Made by a program: the position numbers and the translations under genes
Notes under the pieces: generated by a model
The model's database searches: none
What the model was told of the DNA's origin: nothing
Seen by the model: only the letters and a program-made list of their open reading frames with translations
Origin: JABDIY01 sp041576015
GTDB taxonomy: Bacteria > Actinomycetota > Acidimicrobiia > Acidimicrobiales > SZUA-35
Assembly (NCBI GenBank): GCA_041576015.1
Contig: JBFGLT010000154.1
Span: 1-7,089, forward strand
Direction: 5' to 3'
DNA length: 7,089 nucleotides
Shown here: positions 6,555-7,089 of the stretch, one piece after another
How the letters are laid out: the number at the start of each line of letters is the position of its first letter
How positions within the stretch are numbered: position 1 is the first letter of the stretch

Positions 6555-6923
6555 GTGTTCTTTCCCTACCGGTTCGACCGGCGCTGGGCGCCGATGTTCA
6601 AGGTTCTCGGGGTCGGCGAGGACGACGGCGTCACTCTCACCGACGACGGCCGCCTGGTCGCCACGTATGGCCGGGCCAAGGTCGACACTGCGTTGGACAA
6701 CGTGGACCACACCGATGTCACCGGGCCCCACCGCTGGTACACCGCCGTCGGGCTGCGGTTGAGCTTCGTCGACGACGGCATCACCTTCGGCACCAACCAC
6801 CATCGCGGGCTCTGCATCGCCTTCAAGGAACCGGTCAAGCGTGTCATCGGACTTCGTGCCCACTCGGCCCTCTGGGTCAGCGTCGAGGATCCCGAAGGTC
6901 TGGCCTCTGCCATCGGCCGCTGA
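6555..6923 (+). CDS. hypothetical protein, 122 residues, beta-rich
   Basis: This frame starts at GTG 6555 and ends at TGA 6921-6923. The protein is compact and soluble, with no signal peptide or membrane segment. It alternates short hydrophobic strands and turns: GVTLTDDGRLVATYG (about 27-41), then VTGPHRWYTAVGLRLSF, DDGITFGTN and the GLCIAFKEPVKRVIG stretch, ending VSVEDPEGLASAIGR. The pattern suggests a small beta-barrel or PH-like fold with a final helix, but I cannot name a family with certainty. Codon use matches its neighbours. The open frame extends upstream into the PAC2 gene (to 6327), but that part is only a shadow of PAC2. GTG 6555 is chosen for the -10 spacing and because the compact domain starts there; ATG 6594 is an alternative. 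It follows PAC2 by 44 bp in the same direction. Confidence 0.75.
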   Translation: MFFPYRFDRRWAPMFKVLGVGEDDGVTLTDDGRLVATYGRAKVDTALDNVDHTDVTGPHRWYTAVGLRLSFVDDGITFGTNHHRGLCIAFKEPVKRVIGLRAHSALWVSVEDPEGLASAIGR

Positions 6924-6960
6924 GCGACGCCGGAGCGACCCGGAGGCGAGCTGAGGCCAT
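6922..6960. repeat. 39-bp direct repeat, copy 1
   Basis: This GA-rich unit starts GAGCGACGCC and ends GAGGCCAT. It matches the copy at 7025-7063 at 38 of 39 positions (T here, G there, at unit position 31). It begins inside the TGA stop of the 122-residue gene. Inside the unit, GGAGCGA-like and GGAGGCGA-like motifs recur. It has no strong hairpin and no U-tract, so it is not an ordinary terminator. Confidence 0.9.
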
Positions 6961-7024
6961 TCGAGGTTGTGCAAGGTTGCCGTCGCGCCAGCGAGGCAGC
7001 TCGTCCGATCCGGGGTGCGGAGCG

Positions 7025-7063
7025 GAGCGACGCCGGAGCGACCCGGAGGCGAGCGGAGGCCAT
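7025..7063. repeat. 39-bp direct repeat, copy 2
   Basis: This is the second copy, with its start 103 bp after the start of copy 1. It is preceded by an additional GCGGAGCG run (7017-7024) that extends the same repetitive theme. Its GGAGG (7055-7059) would sit 5 nt before a GTG at 7065. The 64 bp between the copies (6961-7024) contain no recognisable gene or hairpin. Confidence 0.9.
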
Positions 7064-7089
7064 CGTGACAGCAGACCGCATAGTTATAG

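Noticed and set aside
6566..7081. 171-codon minus-strand frame running through both repeats and the 122-residue gene
   Set aside because: It is antisense to a better-supported gene, with Ser/Arg/Pro-rich composition and no motif. Its repeated peptide merely reflects the DNA repeat.
7065..7089. Possible start of a further plus-strand gene (GTG 7065, reading MTADRIVI)
   Set aside because: GGAGG is placed 5 nt upstream, but only eight codons are visible and two are ATA, which is rare in such GC-rich genes. This is too little to call, though it could be real.

Overview
The window is uniformly GC-rich with strong GC preference at third codon positions. It carries a BTAD-type (AfsR/SARP-like) giant regulator, an actinobacterial PAC2-family protein, and several GTG starts preceded by a TANNNT-like hexamer at leaderless-promoter spacing. 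Together these point to a chromosomal segment of an actinobacterium, possibly of the Acidimicrobiia type. The class-level guess is inference and rests on no database search. I see no tRNA, rRNA, CRISPR array, phage gene or transposase.

Layout: (1) The 3' end of an unrecognised plus-strand gene (3-245). (2) A 1084-residue regulator (287-3541, +) with an OmpR-type winged helix, a BTAD domain, a STAND-type NTPase-like module and a TPR-like helical C-terminus. Its Walker A lysine and Walker B acidic residues are replaced, so it looks like a pseudo-NTPase. (3) A 169-bp convergent spacer with an interrupted 14-bp hairpin that probably terminates transcription from both sides. (4) A minus-strand two-gene operon: an MBL-fold hydrolase (5566-4655) followed, with an ATGA overlap, by a D-2-hydroxyacid dehydrogenase (4658-3711). 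(5) A 59-bp divergent promoter region with a 6-8-6 inverted repeat touching both predicted -10 boxes. (6) A PAC2-family protein (5626-6510, +) and a 122-residue conserved-looking hypothetical protein (6555-6923, +), each with its own likely leaderless promoter. (7) A terminal non-coding stretch (6924-7089) carrying two near-identical 39-bp direct repeats, one starting inside the stop codon of the last gene.

The hydrolase and dehydrogenase are very likely co-translated and probably act on successive metabolites, but the substrate cannot be read from the sequence. PAC2 is divergent from them and may share control through the central inverted repeat. The large regulator is convergent with the operon, and nothing visible ties it to a specific target. 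I find no clear new multi-gene system. The best leads are the degenerate NTPase module in the regulator, the 39-bp repeats at gene boundaries, and the compact divergent promoter.
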